Assembly (NCBI RefSeq): GCF_039566955.1
Contig: NZ_CP154796.1
Location: forward strand, 5,580,001 to 5,644,000
Direction of reading: 5' to 3'
Source: Micromonospora sp. DSM 45708
GTDB lineage: Bacteria > Actinomycetota > Actinomycetes > Mycobacteriales > Micromonosporaceae
Length of the DNA stretch: 64,000 nucleotides
The first letter of the stretch is position 1. Each line of letters begins with the position of its first letter. The position numbers were made by a program, and so were the translations under genes. This document shows, one piece after another, positions 63,542 through 64,000 of this stretch. Below the pieces are notes generated by a model, which was given only the letters and a program-made list of their open reading frames with translations, did no database searches and was not told the DNA's origin.

Positions 63542-63682
63542 GCGGTCGCCCGGCTCACCCCGGAGCAGGCCGAGGCCACCGCGGCGTTCCTGCGCGAGGT
63601 CGCGGACGTGATGCGTGAGTACGTGGCCACCGCGCCGGACGGGCCGGGGCCGGCCCGGCCGCCCCGTGACGAACGCGACTGA
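63533..63682 (+). pseudogene. MarR-family C-terminal remnant
   Basis: About 49 codons: VARLTPEQAEATAAFLREVADVMREYV is the last helix pair of MarR-type regulators, then a short tail and TGA at 63680-63682. The N-terminal winged helix is missing. It begins within a few bases of the place where the leftward MFS remnant breaks off, so one deletion joins the two. Confidence 0.6.
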
Positions 63683-63738
63683 GGCGATTCTCAGTAATTA
63701 GTTTGGGGCCTGATGATTCGGGCGCTAATCTGACGGCC
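63683..63738. promoter_or_regulatory. Upstream region of MarR gene
   Basis: ATTAG (63697-63701) and CTAAT (63725-63729) are inverted, with a 23-base centre, and TAATCT (63726-63731) is a likely -10 box seven bases before the GTG at 63739. The palindrome overlaps the box, fitting autoregulation by the MarR product. Confidence 0.5.
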
Positions 63739-64000
63739 GTGAACATGGGACCGCTCGTCCGCTTCCCCGACGCGTTGCAGCACGCGCCGCTCGGCCGGCT
63801 CATCTCCATCGCCGGCCACGTCGTCGAGCAGCACTGGGGGCGCTACCTGGCCGAGCACCACGGCCTCACCTCCGCCGGCATGCGGGTGCTGATGATCCTG
63901 CTGCGCTCCGGCGAGGCCACCCACCGGGAGATGGCCGAGCTGTGCTTCGTCCGACCGGCGACGCTCACCGGCATCGTGGACACGCTGGAGCGGGACGGCT
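63739..64000 (+). CDS. MarR-family transcriptional regulator (partial, 3' end beyond window)
   Basis: 87 complete codons are visible to the window edge, starting at the GTG at 63739 (VNMGPLVRFPDALQH) or the ATG at 63745. SAGMRVLMILLRSGEATHREMAELCFVRPATLTGIVDTLERDG contains the winged HTH. Leaderless start after a TAATCT box. The product is cut by the window edge; nothing can be said of its ligand-binding C-terminus. Confidence 0.8.
   Translation, partial: MNMGPLVRFPDALQHAPLGRLISIAGHVVEQHWGRYLAEHHGLTSAGMRVLMILLRSGEATHREMAELCFVRPATLTGIVDTLERDG

Overview
High-GC actinomycete chromosome, most like Micromonospora or a close Micromonosporaceae relative. This is inferred from about 70-75% GC, frequent GTG starts, many leaderless starts (TANNNT box 6-8 nt before the start codon), and actinobacterial families: LppX/LprG lipoprotein, DUF4245 next to glpX, mycosin, GuaB1, acyl-CoA carboxylase epsilon, and bPH2, PadR and GtrA proteins. 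No rRNA, tRNA, CRISPR array or insertion sequence is visible. The window is mostly core chromosome with one clear mosaic island.

Layout. 0-6 kb: the mfd / SurA-like lipoprotein / mazG operon, read leftwards, then a DUF885 gene cut by the window edge. 6.1-6.7 kb: a non-coding repeat tract. 6.7-15 kb: divergent cyclase, LD-carboxypeptidase, a membrane protein, ppc and rmuC. 15-31 kb: a large secreted subtilase, ispH divergent from xseAB, lipoproteins, glpX, a DMT exporter, a TetR gene with its divergent target, a ferredoxin reductase, a rhomboid, a lytic transglycosylase and a PhoH ATPase. 31.7-41.9 kb: small unknowns, an XRE regulator, otsB, a cis-prenyltransferase, a geranylgeranyl-reductase-type flavoprotein, pckG, two tandem GtrA proteins and a PH-domain protein. 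42-46 kb: birA divergent from the acyl-CoA carboxylase beta gene, then a SigE-family sigma factor with a linked membrane protein. 46-51.3 kb: a ketopantoate-reductase-like gene, an M50 protease, a GH25 lysozyme and a Ser/Thr kinase. 51.4-55 kb: carboxylase epsilon, a three-gene type VII-secretion-like cassette ending in a mycosin, and maf. 55-64 kb: a methyltransferase, MFS, a PadR-regulated ABC exporter, the biotin carboxylase/BCCP gene, guaB1, a decayed MarR/MFS pair, and a MarR gene cut by the edge.

How the genes work together. ppc, glpX and pckG are the anaplerotic and gluconeogenic enzymes of the PEP node. birA, the beta, epsilon and alpha carboxylase genes form one biotin-dependent acyl-CoA carboxylase system spread over 42-62 kb. 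Several products act in the cell wall (LD-carboxypeptidase, SLT, GH25, cis-prenyltransferase, GtrA, M50 and rhomboid).

Most interesting points: (1) the 51.7-54.7 kb cassette lacks ESX core genes, and about 1.6 kb inside it has clearly lower GC, with both edges inside open reading frames; (2) a family of GGGGCCCC hairpins that abut or supply stop codons; (3) further inverted-repeat families and a 15-nt tandem repeat; (4) a MarR/MFS divergent pair collapsed by an internal deletion; (5) a cyclase with an extra N-terminal domain and a changed metal motif.
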